Below, in pieces: positions 52,900 through 62,023 of a stretch of DNA of 64,000 nucleotides. The position numbers and the translations under genes were made by a program. The notes under the pieces are model-generated. The model saw only the letters and a program-made list of their open reading frames with translations. It had not been told where the DNA came from and ran no database searches. Each line of letters opens with the position of its first letter. The stretch's first letter is position 1. The stretch comes from Ochrobactrum vermis (GTDB lineage: Bacteria; Pseudomonadota; Alphaproteobacteria; Rhizobiales; Rhizobiaceae), in the NCBI RefSeq assembly GCF_002975205.1, contig NZ_PCOC01000002.1:2111501-2175500 (forward strand). Direction: 5' to 3'.

Positions 52900-54507
52900 A
52901 TGACCGCAAAATTTCCAATCCTAGAACCCGACACACTTGGCAACCGCATCGATCCCTATTTCAACAGGTGGAACAACGAACAGTCTCCCGGCGTAATGCT
53001 GGCTGTACTTTCGCGTGGCAGGGTCATCTTTGAGGCGAGCTATGGCATGGCCGATATTGCCAATGGAGTGCCATTGACGGACCGTTCCGTCGTCCGTATC
53101 GCTTCGCAGAGCAAGCAATTTACTACGTGCCTGCTTCTGATGCTGGAGCAAGAAGGTCTCCTTTCTATGCAAGACGAGGCGCAAAAACACCTGCCTTGGT
53201 TGCCGAACTTCGAGCGGCCCGTAACGCTACATCACCTCGCATCCAATACAAGCGGCCTGCGCGACATTCTTGAGATGATGACAATAGGCGGCGTGCCAAT
53301 CCTCGCCCCCTCTTCTCGCGCCTATGCCCGCGATGTGGTCAGTCGCCAATGCGCTCTGAATTTTACCCCCGGCCAAGATCTGTTATACAGCAACAGTAAT
53401 TTTCTGCTTCTTTCTGAAATCCTGCAGCAGGCTTCAGGCAAGAGTTTCAACGAGCTCCTCCGTGAGCGTCTCACTGGCCCTCTAGGGATGGACGACACCT
53501 GCCTTATGCCACGGGACGACGATATTCTACCGCGCCTTGCCGTTCATCACCGGCGCGGACCACAGGACGAATGGCTCAAATCTGCCTGGGGAATTGCCAT
53601 CGGCGGCGAAGGCGGCATGGTTTCCAGCCTCCGTGATATGATTGTCTGGCAGCAGAACTTGCGCGACCCCAAGCTCGGCCACAAAGGCTTGTTCGACCGG
53701 ATGGCCGACGCAGGTGTCACGATTAACGGCTATGCCTCGCCTTATGGCTATGGTCTCATACGGGAAACTGGTGGACCGCTCACGTCGGTAGGTCACGGCG
53801 GCTGGATTGCTGGCGCACGCTCAGAATCGGTTCGCTTCGAGGAAGCCGACATGGGCATTGTCATGCTGTCTAACCATGATGATTTCGCACCGTATGTACT
53901 GGCGCGAACTATTGCTTACGACCTTTTGGGAATCACGACCACACGTTCCGACAATGATTTTAACATCATTCCAAGTGTCTATCGCGAGGAAAATGGTGAT
54001 GATGTTTTCGGAATCGATATCAACGAGGGGCAGCCGCGTCTGATCATGAATATGGGTGCTGCGCCGCTTGTCAACATAGACGATAACAGATGGCAAGCGC
54101 AGGCATCAATTCCCGGCTTTTCACTGAAGGCCTCACCCGATGGCACCGTACTCACCGAGCGTTTTGGCCGAGTGCGCCGTTTCGTGCCCATCGAGCCCAC
54201 CGTCATTTCGTTGGAGCCCTTCGCCAACCGTAATTTTCACGCTCAATCCGGTGACTTCCACAGCGAAACCCGCATTATTGGCACGGATCTTCAATTGATC
54301 CTTTCATCGCCTGAAGGCAGGCAGCGCGTTAAGCTGGTTTCTCATGGTACAGACTTCTTCTTTGCCTATCCGATGAGCTTGGAAGTCCACGACCATTGGC
54401 GGGTCTGCCCATGGGTTCTGCCTTGGCTTTTTACTGTACGCTTCACGAGAAATGCGATGATCATCAATAGCGACCGTACCAAGAGGCTGACATTTGCGGA
54501 AGTTTGA
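52900..54507 (+). CDS. S12 serine hydrolase, D-aminopeptidase-like
   Basis: A 535-residue beta-lactamase-fold hydrolase that resembles the D-aminopeptidase (DAP) of Ochrobactrum anthropi in size and in domain order. Catalytic motifs: SQSK at ~residues 69-72, YSN at ~163-165 and a HGG near residue 300 (GHGGWIAGARSESV). Residues ~360-535 form the beta-barrel C-terminal domains typical of DAP. The original DAP has SVSK and YCN, so this one is a relative rather than the same enzyme. Beside a peptide-binding protein it would release D-amino acids from imported peptides. The leader is not obvious, so it is probably cytoplasmic. Confidence 0.88.
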   Translation: MTAKFPILEPDTLGNRIDPYFNRWNNEQSPGVMLAVLSRGRVIFEASYGMADIANGVPLTDRSVVRIASQSKQFTTCLLLMLEQEGLLSMQDEAQKHLPWLPNFERPVTLHHLASNTSGLRDILEMMTIGGVPILAPSSRAYARDVVSRQCALNFTPGQDLLYSNSNFLLLSEILQQASGKSFNELLRERLTGPLGMDDTCLMPRDDDILPRLAVHHRRGPQDEWLKSAWGIAIGGEGGMVSSLRDMIVWQQNLRDPKLGHKGLFDRMADAGVTINGYASPYGYGLIRETGGPLTSVGHGGWIAGARSESVRFEEADMGIVMLSNHDDFAPYVLARTIAYDLLGITTTRSDNDFNIIPSVYREENGDDVFGIDINEGQPRLIMNMGAAPLVNIDDNRWQAQASIPGFSLKASPDGTVLTERFGRVRRFVPIEPTVISLEPFANRNFHAQSGDFHSETRIIGTDLQLILSSPEGRQRVKLVSHGTDFFFAYPMSLEVHDHWRVCPWVLPWLFTVRFTRNAMIINSDRTKRLTFAEV

Positions 54508-54681
54508 CCAATCGATAGCGGTGGAGACACAGCTGAAGCCTGATCAGCAAAGAGCTACCAAAAGCTTAATGTCGTGGATTTCTTGCCCCGGGAGGCTAGA
54601 GGAAATCCGAGCCTGGCGGGAGAAACCACAGTGAGCCCCTTCCCGCTTTGTTAAACTAACTGCATGCTAACATATGCTTAT

Positions 54682-54999
54682 TCATCCGCAAAACGAGCGC
54701 ACAATTTTGCCTGTGGCTTCGTCAGTCTCCACCGTAACGCGTTCCTGTCTCATGTCCATAGTGACAGGATCGCCCGGCTTGATCTGACGGACAATAGTTG
54801 CACCGGTCACCTTCATTGCATATTCATCCGAGATCTTCCCCTTCCCTACAAGGGTTTGCGCAGCTTCCTTCTTACAGACGCCTGGTTGCGGGTTCTCGAT
54901 CGACACCGTCGGCTCGTTTTCCTTTTGACATCCCACAATGACCAACATCATGGCAATGCCTGTGAAGGGAACAGTAGTACGCAAGAATTTCACGATCAT
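54682..54999 (-). CDS. Inhibitor I78-family lipoprotein
   Basis: A 105-residue small lipoprotein. A signal peptide ends in the lipobox VIVGCQKE (Cys ~residue 24). The I78 peptidase-inhibitor pattern follows: VCKKEAAQTLVGKGKISDEY, then RQIKPGDPVTMDMRQERVTV and a C-terminal RSFCG whose Cys can bond with the first domain Cys. Known members inhibit serine peptidases. It converges on the D-aminopeptidase-like gene, separated by ~175 bp of non-coding DNA. Whether it protects the cell from the secreted autotransporter protease of this region is speculation. Confidence 0.85.
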   Translation of the reverse strand: MIVKFLRTTVPFTGIAMMLVIVGCQKENEPTVSIENPQPGVCKKEAAQTLVGKGKISDEYAMKVTGATIVRQIKPGDPVTMDMRQERVTVETDEATGKIVRSFCG

Positions 55000-55593
55000 T
55001 ACTCCTTTGTTACAGGCCGTGTGAGCGACGCTTTTGGACGACCAAGAGGGTCATATCGTCCTGAAGATGACTTGAATCTGAACAAAGCAAAACGCTCTAA
55101 TCTTTCACTCCGGAAAAATCCTTCACGTCAATTTTTGAACCGGGTTCTGGCCGTGACATCCCGAATCCAGTTTAGTCCACTATAGTGGAACAGTATCGAG
55201 CCAGCGTTTCGGGACTTTAAGCTAGTAAGTTCAAATTGTTTTGGCAGATTACACCCGGCCGTAATTTCTGTAGGATGTTTAGCTCAGTTGCTGCAGCTCC
55301 CAATCAACTGTTCTAGCGACCCTCTCAACAGATTTGGCTCGCCAATACATCTCGCCAGCATCTTTCGTTGTCCGGTATTTGGCTACCAGTTCACTGATTA
55401 TCACCAAGAAGCTTATCAGCGCGACGAGATTTCTGGCTGTTTTTGAAGCAGCCGATGTCCTGTCTAGCGATTTGGCATGGGAGAAATCTTCGTTCAGCAA
55501 GCAAAATTAAAAATTTAGCAAGCCACCAAGACAATCGGTGAAAGGAGACATCGTTCGCCAAATGAACTAATAGCTGCACCTCTTGCTAGACCG
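55000..55593. other. 594-bp region, no confident gene
   Basis: There is one minus-strand frame at 55279-55500 (73 residues, with a hydrophobic stretch LVALISFLVIISELVAKY and KDAGEMYWRAKSVERVARTV). I do not recognise it and it has no clear ribosome site, so it is left uncalled. Near 55089 there is a short GCTCTAATCTTTCACTCCGG piece like part of the Bru-RS-like element. Confidence 0.4.
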
Positions 55594-56217
55594 TTATCCG
55601 AAATCTCTCTCATTGAGAAATGAAGCTGGGCCCGCTTGCTTATAACAGATCCGTACCTTCTCGAGGTCATCGGAAGTATCGATATCTGCGAGCAGCAGTT
55701 CGTTAGCATCCACAAACTGTGCTTCATCGAGCAAGATACGCGCGCCACCCTCGCCCGTCTTCGGAAGACTATCCAGTCTTGCTAACGGAATGATGGCAGG
55801 CGGCCCACGATAGTTCCGTGACCTCGAAGCAACAATTGCCCCATTGCGGGACCTGAACAAGCCCAAAAGGCTCGCCAAATGCCCTATGGACACCAACGGC
55901 ATATCAGCGAGACATACGAGAACATACCGTTCATGGGTAACATGCGCCAAGCCATTGTGCATCGACCCCAACATTCCATCCGATTGTTCAACGACAGGTG
56001 TTAAAATGTAGCCATTATCGATGAATGCGTCGTGCCAGGGGGCGTTTCCGCGATGAACCAGTATCTTACGTCCCCAGCGAAATGGTGCGAGCGAGCCCAT
56101 TATATGGTGCGCGACGGCTTTATCGCCGAGTTTCTGATCTAGCTTGTCGTCATTCGCAAACCTTTTTCCCGTCCCAGCTCCAAGCACGACTACAGCAATA
56201 TCCGAAGCTTTCTCCAT
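55594..56217 (-). CDS. MobA/MocA-like nucleotidyltransferase
   Basis: A 207-residue NTP-transferase of the molybdenum cofactor cytidylyl/guanylyl-transferase type. The nucleotide loop is VVVLGAGTGKRFANDDKLDQ (~residues 9-28; consensus LAAGxSxRMGxxK is only partly kept). Further parts are HEMYVLVCLADMP-like text (RYVLVCLADMPLVSIGHLAS) and GPPAIIPLARLDSLPKTGEG. AAGGAG lies 7 bases before the ATG at 56217. As the last gene behind xdhC it probably modifies or delivers the molybdopterin cofactor to the hydroxylase encoded on the right. Confidence 0.82.
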   Translation of the reverse strand: MEKASDIAVVVLGAGTGKRFANDDKLDQKLGDKAVAHHIMGSLAPFRWGRKILVHRGNAPWHDAFIDNGYILTPVVEQSDGMLGSMHNGLAHVTHERYVLVCLADMPLVSIGHLASLLGLFRSRNGAIVASRSRNYRGPPAIIPLARLDSLPKTGEGGARILLDEAQFVDANELLLADIDTSDDLEKVRICYKQAGPASFLNERDFG

Positions 56218-56321
56218 CTGGTGGCTCCTTACATTCCAAAGACAACGATCAGGCAGGTCTTGTTGAGCGCGGACATCGATGAAAACGGTGAGGACGGGGC
56301 AGCGATGACAGAAATATCGAT

Positions 56322-57218
56322 CTAGAGTTTGTTATACCGGGCAACAATTTCTGCCAGAACGGATATCGCCAGACTCCGCGCATCGCGTGTTGGTCCCCAC
56401 ATACCGATCGGAGCCTGGATACGTCCGATCTGTGATGGCAAAAAGCCGATTTCTGCTAGACGTTGACCGCGCCTCTGATGAGTTTTGCGACTGCCAAGGC
56501 AACCGATGTAGAACGCGTCAGTCGCAAGCGCCATTTGCAGCAAGGGCATATCCTTCTCCAAATCATGCTGAAGTAAAACCACTGCCGTATATGAATCTAT
56601 ATACGCATGAACAGGCAGTTCCGATCTTGCAACTGCGACACCTGCAGCCTTTGCCAATTCGACAAACGTCTCCGGCTCGATTCCCTGACCATGAAGCAGA
56701 ATCTGTGGAGGAGGCATATAACCGACCACGAAGCCCTCACCGTTCCACCCACTCATCCCCTTCGACTCACTAACCACAAGGTCATTCGTTGCAAGTCTCA
56801 ATTCGAGCGTCATCTCCTTTCGCTGCTCAATGCATAGCACGAGTTCGGCGATCTCGTCTGGCTGACTTATGACGTGTATCGCCAGTGTAATACCGCCGCC
56901 GCAGGGCAGCACAATGTCAAAAAATGGCGAGCCGCTCCCCAACCGAAGCAAACTGCTCTGCCCCTTGGCGATTGCGATTACGGCATCACGCGCAACCGTA
57001 GCCTCGACACACCCTCCTGAAATGTACCCGCAATAACAACCGTTTTCGCTTACTGCCATGTGTGCACCGAGCGCTCGCGATGCCCCCCCTTCTATTTCAA
57101 TGAGGGTAACCAACGCACAGCGTCGCCCTGCCTTCAATTCACTATCGGCAAACCTGAGGATTTCCAGCGGTTGATCGGTCGTGTGAGACAAACGTACATC
57201 TGGCATTAGTTGTGTCAT
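56322..57218 (-). CDS. XdhC/CoxI-family maturation protein
   Basis: A 298-residue chaperone-like protein that inserts molybdenum cofactor in xanthine dehydrogenase-type enzymes. The N-terminal XdhC_CoxI region has CALVTLIEIEGGASRALGAH and GYISGGCVEATVARDAV; the C-terminal Rossmann-like domain has LLQHDLEKDMPLLQMALATD, YIGCLGSRKTHQRRGQRL and IGMWGPTRDARSLAISVLAE. ATG 57218 is preceded by AAGGG. It is divergent from the LysR gene at 57384 and leads the nucleotidyltransferase gene. It serves the IorA/IorB-type hydroxylase further right. Confidence 0.88.
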   Translation of the reverse strand: MTQLMPDVRLSHTTDQPLEILRFADSELKAGRRCALVTLIEIEGGASRALGAHMAVSENGCYCGYISGGCVEATVARDAVIAIAKGQSSLLRLGSGSPFFDIVLPCGGGITLAIHVISQPDEIAELVLCIEQRKEMTLELRLATNDLVVSESKGMSGWNGEGFVVGYMPPPQILLHGQGIEPETFVELAKAAGVAVARSELPVHAYIDSYTAVVLLQHDLEKDMPLLQMALATDAFYIGCLGSRKTHQRRGQRLAEIGFLPSQIGRIQAPIGMWGPTRDARSLAISVLAEIVARYNKL

Positions 57219-57383
57219 GTGCAAACCCTTGTCACCGAGAAATGGGTTATGCGGGAAAACTTGATATATGTATTCAAGCAACGCTTTCCGACTGCGGGAT
57301 TGCCTGTAACATCAAGTCGGCTATAATTGCATGCGGTTCCCGCACTCATATCGACATCAATCAAGAAATGCGGCGAAAAATAC

Positions 57384-58265
57384 ATGAACCTCAGGCAGTT
57401 AGAGTATTTCATCGCCGTCGCGGAGGAAAAAAACTTTAGTCGTGCGGCCGAGCGCTTGCATATGTCCCAACCACCGCTCAGCCAGCAGATTAAATTGCTA
57501 GAAGACAGACTAGGTGTGCGGCTCTTCGATCGCAGTCGACAAGGAGCCAAACTGACGCTGGCAGGAGAAATGCTTTTATTGCGAGCGAGGGTGATTGTAA
57601 GCGACTGCGACAGCACCGAGCGAATTGTTCGTCGCGCCGCGGAGGGTCTAGAAGGATATATTCGCATCGGCATCATAAACTCTCTTCTCCATGGAATCCT
57701 GCCAGCCGCTCTGCACCGTTTTCGCGAATTGAAACCCAACATTGAATGGTCATTGCATGAGCTCTTGCCTGACAAGCAGGAACAGGCCTTACTTAACGGA
57801 GACATAGACATCGGTTTTTCCTGTAACCGTACGAGTTATGGCGAACTGAAATCCTTCCTCGCCTTTCCCCAGCAACTTGTTGCCGCGTTGCCACTGTCTC
57901 ACGCATTGGCATCCAGAACGGCCATCGGCATCAGCGATCTCAATTCAGAAGATCTAATCATGCTGGATGCGCGCAGTCCCTTTATAAGGGAGATCCTTAC
58001 GACCTGCCGCAAATCTGGCATCTGCGCGCGTATCGTTCACACATCCACCGATCCCACAGTGGTTCTTAGTCTCGTCGGTGCCGGTTTGGGGATGAGTATA
58101 CTCCCCGCAAACATGCAAGGCTTTTATCGCGATCAGGTATCATTCATTTCCTTCAGTGCAGAGGGATTGAATGCTGATGTTTATGCTACAATGCGACGCG
58201 ATGCTGACCTCACAATCGCCGAACCCTTTCGTGAGCTTGTAACTTCGCTCGTCGGCAAAACGTGA
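57384..58265 (+). CDS. LysR family transcriptional regulator
   Basis: A 293-residue LysR protein. The helix-turn-helix is LRQLEYFIAVAEEKNFSRAA (~residues 3-22) plus RLHMSQPPLSQQIKLLEDRL; the effector domain starts near residue 90 (YIRIGIINSLLHGILPAALH). It is of the CbnR/BenM subgroup type. It starts 166 bp from the xdhC gene on the other strand and converges on the pseudoazurin gene with 13 bp between stops. It probably controls the molybdenum hydroxylase genes. Confidence 0.9.
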   Translation: MNLRQLEYFIAVAEEKNFSRAAERLHMSQPPLSQQIKLLEDRLGVRLFDRSRQGAKLTLAGEMLLLRARVIVSDCDSTERIVRRAAEGLEGYIRIGIINSLLHGILPAALHRFRELKPNIEWSLHELLPDKQEQALLNGDIDIGFSCNRTSYGELKSFLAFPQQLVAALPLSHALASRTAIGISDLNSEDLIMLDARSPFIREILTTCRKSGICARIVHTSTDPTVVLSLVGAGLGMSILPANMQGFYRDQVSFISFSAEGLNADVYATMRRDADLTIAEPFRELVTSLVGKT

Positions 58266-58278
58266 ACTAAGGATATTG

Positions 58279-58728
58279 TCAGGGCTGATTCAGCATTTTG
58301 AAAAGTTCGGAAAACCGCTGTTTTGACTTGCCCGGATGGCTCTTACTGACGGCTTCGGCTTCGTTGACAGGTTTTCCAACAGCGATCAGGGCAACCATGC
58401 CCATCCCATAATGCGGCGAGCATTTTACACCGTAAACTCCCTCATCTTGCAGCGTAATGCTGAAGCTTTCGCCCAACTTACTCTTGAATGGCTTCACATT
58501 TTCAGGAAGCATCCCCGGAATGCTCACAACGTCATGACCACGGTCTATCGCAATAAAATTGATCGTATCACCTGGGCTAGCTCGAACAAAATCAGGCTCG
58601 AAAACCATTGGCCCCTTCACGCCCCTATTCAGCATTCTCACTTCAATTTCGGCCGCATTGGAATGATCGCCTCCGGCAAGCAGCAAAAGCATTGTCGATA
58701 ATATCAGGGCGATTAGAGAACTTGTCAT
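58279..58728 (-). CDS. Pseudoazurin-type blue copper protein
   Basis: A 149-residue periplasmic cupredoxin. Signal peptide residues 1-26 (LIALILSTMLLLLAGG, cleavage before EIEV). The type 1 copper ligands are visible: His in IDRGHDVVSIPGM (~65), then Cys103, His106 and Met111 in GVKCSPHYGMGM, spaced as in pseudoazurin. Pseudoazurin carries electrons in the periplasm. It lies 62 bp after the large subunit of the molybdenum hydroxylase on the same strand and may be its electron acceptor, an inference since this family usually uses a cytochrome c subunit or quinone. Confidence 0.9.
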   Translation of the reverse strand: MTSSLIALILSTMLLLLAGGDHSNAAEIEVRMLNRGVKGPMVFEPDFVRASPGDTINFIAIDRGHDVVSIPGMLPENVKPFKSKLGESFSITLQDEGVYGVKCSPHYGMGMVALIAVGKPVNEAEAVSKSHPGKSKQRFSELFKMLNQP

Positions 58729-58790
58729 TCATTTCCTCTCTGTATTCAATGTTTCGGTCATCTAGGGCTAGCCGGAACAAAGGATTGGAA

Positions 58791-61073
58791 TTATTCCGTG
58801 ATCCGGAAAGGAGTTTGGCGCAGGCGTTTGCCCGTCGCCGCGAATATCGCGTTACCTATCGCCGGGACCACAACAGGATTTGAAAGTTCGCCGACGCCGC
58901 TTGGCGGTCTGTCAGATGGTGGGAATATTTCTATCGTGAGAGGTGGCGCATCGCTCATCCTCAAGACTGGATAGTCGTGAAAGTTGCTTTCCCGTACCAT
59001 CCCTTTTTCAATGTGAATTTCATTCATCAAAGCCGTCGATATGCCCCAATAAATTCCACCAGCAATTTGCTGTTCTACAGAGACCGGGTCAACGGCTACG
59101 CCGCAATCGGCGACACATGTTAAACCAAGAATTCGAATATTCTCGGCAACAACACTCACTTCAGCAACGACCGCGATATTGCTTTTGTAGCCATCATAGG
59201 TTGCGACTCCCATACCACGTGCTTCGCCCTTTCGCCGTGACGCAACCGAGCGGGTCCATCCAGATAGTTCGGCGGCGCGATCCAATACACGTAGAAGGTC
59301 CGGCCGACGCCCAAGCATGTTTCGGCGAAACGTTAGCGGATCTTTTTGTGCCGCATACGCAGCCTCGTCAATCATACTTTCGACAGCGAATATATTGGGG
59401 ACATAGCTAACAGCGCGCCACCACCAATGGGGGAATCCTGGTTCATGGCGAACCCAGGCAAGGTCTAACGCGTCGATGTCATAATGGAAGTCATCCCGGA
59501 TGCCTTCAGTACAACTTGGGTCCACTGGCGCTTTGGAAAGGAAGCCCGGATCATCTGCCTGCTTGATAGAGGGAGATACAGCTCTTAAGCTAAAAGCACT
59601 TGGTTTACCTCCTTTGTCGAAGGCAAAGCGCGCTTTATGCACAGTAGCCGAGTGATAATAAAGCCCCCTAATGTCGTCCTCGCGACTATAGAGCAGCTTG
59701 ACTGGTCTGCTCATTTTCTTGGCAATATAGGTAACCTCCAAAATAGGATGCAGTCCTTCACGCGCTCCGAAACTCCCACCGGCATCTGTTATGTGAATGC
59801 GTACGCTGTCTCTGGAAATGCCAGCAATCGTCTCGCTTGCCTGGGCACAACGCGAAGGCACCTGGATGCCTCCCCAATACTCCACTTCGTCGGCCTTAAC
59901 CCAGGCAATCACGGATTGCGGTTCCATCTGAGCGTGTGCCTTATAAGGCATTCGATATACCGCTTCGAGACTTTTCCCGCTTCGAAAGACCTGGTCTGGA
60001 TCTCCTATATGATGAGACTTCAGACCAGCGTCATGGACATGTGTTTCCATATCAGCAATTGCCTGATCAGAGCTGAAATTGGCCATTGGAGATGGATGCC
60101 ATTCTGCCTCCAGCAATGCACGGGCCTTTTGACACGCCCAGAAACTGCGACCGACGATCGCGATACCGGATTGAGTGGCGCCATTCAGGGGAGCTGCGGG
60201 TGGGTGGTCCGGACGGAAATGCGAGATAGTTTCAGGCAACTCCATTTCGAAAGCGTCAATAATGCCTGGTGAAGCCTTGATCTCATCCTCGTTGAAGCTT
60301 TTAAGTCGCGCCTTGATAACCGGCGCATGTACCACGATCGCTGTCACCATATCGGGCAGACGGATGTCGATTGCATACTGAGCTCTGCCGGTCAGCTTAT
60401 CGTTCAGCTTGTAGCTGCGTTGTGGTTTTCCGACGAGCCGGAAATCACGTGGATTTTTCAATGAAATGTGTTCAGGCAGACCTCGCTTCGCAGCACCTTC
60501 CGCGAGTTCCCCGTAATGCATCGAGCGATCGCTATACCTGTCAATTACCCGTCCCGGTTTCGTACTCAAGGTACCAGCGTCAACCGACCACCGTTCAGCA
60601 GCTTCTGCGATTAACATCGCGCGTGCGGTTGCACCAACTTGTCGCAAATTGTTCCATTCTAGAGCGACTGTCGTACCGCCACCAGTCGCATGCATCCCCC
60701 AAAGAGGGTGAATGTACTCCTTTGCAAGAGGATTATTGGGTGACACTACCTCAACATTGTTCCAGTCGACATCAAGTTCCTCGGCCAGAATGAGACCGAG
60801 TGCATTCCGCATGCCAGTACCGCTGTCGAACTTGTGCGACACAACCTGGATCCGGTTATCCGTGCCAATTCGTATCCAAGCACTGGGAAACAGCGGTTTA
60901 CTCTCGTTTAATGCAATTGTACCGGCCGACGCTTTACCGATCTCGCCAGACCGAATTTCAAGGATAAGACCAAGTCCCGCAACCGCGCCAAACTTTAGAA
61001 GCGATCGTCTGTCCATTGAATATTTGGACGATTCGCTTACGGCCAACCATTGTGAGGTGAAAGATCTGGTCAT
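58791..61073 (-). CDS. Molybdopterin large subunit, isoquinoline 1-oxidoreductase (IorB) type
   Basis: A 760-residue molybdenum-hydroxylase large subunit. Residues ~20-45 form a Tat leader (DRRSLLKFGAVAGLGLILE). Cofactor segments: DSGTGMRNALGLILAEELDV (~residue 80), GGSFGAREGLHPILEVTYIA (~450) and the active-site Glu in SGVGELSNPVVVPAIGNAIF near the C-terminus. Its ATG at 61073 has a GGGGGG run 6 bases upstream and lies 11 bp after the 2Fe-2S gene stop; the inner ATG at 61016 would cut the run before the Tat motif. With the small subunit it would hydroxylate an N-heterocycle or aldehyde outside the cytoplasm. Confidence 0.9.
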   Translation of the reverse strand: MTRSFTSQWLAVSESSKYSMDRRSLLKFGAVAGLGLILEIRSGEIGKASAGTIALNESKPLFPSAWIRIGTDNRIQVVSHKFDSGTGMRNALGLILAEELDVDWNNVEVVSPNNPLAKEYIHPLWGMHATGGGTTVALEWNNLRQVGATARAMLIAEAAERWSVDAGTLSTKPGRVIDRYSDRSMHYGELAEGAAKRGLPEHISLKNPRDFRLVGKPQRSYKLNDKLTGRAQYAIDIRLPDMVTAIVVHAPVIKARLKSFNEDEIKASPGIIDAFEMELPETISHFRPDHPPAAPLNGATQSGIAIVGRSFWACQKARALLEAEWHPSPMANFSSDQAIADMETHVHDAGLKSHHIGDPDQVFRSGKSLEAVYRMPYKAHAQMEPQSVIAWVKADEVEYWGGIQVPSRCAQASETIAGISRDSVRIHITDAGGSFGAREGLHPILEVTYIAKKMSRPVKLLYSREDDIRGLYYHSATVHKARFAFDKGGKPSAFSLRAVSPSIKQADDPGFLSKAPVDPSCTEGIRDDFHYDIDALDLAWVRHEPGFPHWWWRAVSYVPNIFAVESMIDEAAYAAQKDPLTFRRNMLGRRPDLLRVLDRAAELSGWTRSVASRRKGEARGMGVATYDGYKSNIAVVAEVSVVAENIRILGLTCVADCGVAVDPVSVEQQIAGGIYWGISTALMNEIHIEKGMVRESNFHDYPVLRMSDAPPLTIEIFPPSDRPPSGVGELSNPVVVPAIGNAIFAATGKRLRQTPFRITE

Positions 61074-61084
61074 TGCTTACCCCC

Positions 61085-61546
61085 CTATTTTTCCAGTGTC
61101 GCAGCGGCTCGATGAATGGCGCGACGGATCCGTCCGTAAGTGCCACACCGGCAGATATTTCCGTCCATGGCCGTCGTTATATCGTCGTCGGTGGGTGCAG
61201 GATTTTCGAGCAACAATGCGGCAGCAGACATCATTTGTCCTGGCTGACAATACCCACATTGCGGCACATCCTCGTCAAACCAAGCCTGCTGTACTGGATG
61301 AAGATGTTCCGCAGAACCCAGGCCCTCTATTGTTGTAATGGAGCTGCCACCAACATCCTCCGCCATCACCTGACATGATCGCACCGCAACCCCATCCATA
61401 TGTACAGTGCAAGCTCCGCAAAGCCCCTGACCGCATCCAAATTTGGTACCGGTAAGCCCAAGTTCATCACGCAAGACCCACAACAACGGTGTATCCCCAG
61501 CAACGTCGACCTGATAGGCTTTTCTGTTAATATTGAACTTCAACAT
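61085..61546 (-). CDS. 2Fe-2S small subunit, IorA type
   Basis: A 153-residue iron-sulfur subunit with both 2Fe-2S clusters: the plant-type site [17 protein letters not shown] (~residues 37-53, Cys also at RSCQVM) and the second [10 protein letters not shown] / [16 protein letters not shown]. It transfers electrons from the molybdenum centre. Its stop lies 11 bp before the large-subunit gene. It has no signal peptide, so it would be exported with the Tat-bearing large subunit. Only one such gene lies in view for two large subunits. Confidence 0.93.
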   Translation of the reverse strand: MLKFNINRKAYQVDVAGDTPLLWVLRDELGLTGTKFGCGQGLCGACTVHMDGVAVRSCQVMAEDVGGSSITTIEGLGSAEHLHPVQQAWFDEDVPQCGYCQPGQMMSAAALLLENPAPTDDDITTAMDGNICRCGTYGRIRRAIHRAAATLEK

Positions 61547-62023
61547 GCTGTCCTCCCGAATGTGACCGTGTCATGCCATGACGAGTGAGCCACAAACTCT
61601 CCCGATGACGACGTCCATCGCTATGACAGCATGTTGGATCGTCCCCGGCGTGTAAAAGACGAAATTCGCATGACGGCGATAGGAAAGAAGTATCGTTGGA
61701 ACCGAGCGATAGCCTAAGAGAATGACTGTCTGCAATGACCGGAATGTTGAAGCAGAATCCGCTTTTCACCATTCGCGGAAGCTATTTTGGCGATCTGAAA
61801 CGAGTATTGTACAGTTTCCTTCGGCCGTCCTAGAAACAGATCATTAGAGCAAAACTCTGTGCGCTTTGCTCTGGGCAAACGCAGGCGGCGTTCGGGTGAG
61901 CTCGCCTGATCGGGCGTACGGGCAACGTTTCTAATGATCCAGAGGACAAGCCTTTGCGTTTCAGCATACATGTTTGTGATTTCCCTCTCTTGCCGCGGTA
62001 CAACTCATTTACGGAGTAAACTA
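61547..62023. other. 477-bp divergent region between hydroxylase genes
   Basis: This should carry promoters for the minus-strand IorA/IorB-type pair and for the plus-strand second large subunit. A hairpin AGAGCAAA/TTTGCTCT lies at 61846-61872. A short plus-strand frame at ~61735-61831 (LKQNPLFTIRGSYFGDLKR) is not recognised. Confidence 0.5.

Noticed and set aside
55279..55500. A 73-codon small membrane protein
   Set aside because: No binding site, no recognised family and unusual composition, so it is kept as a remark only.
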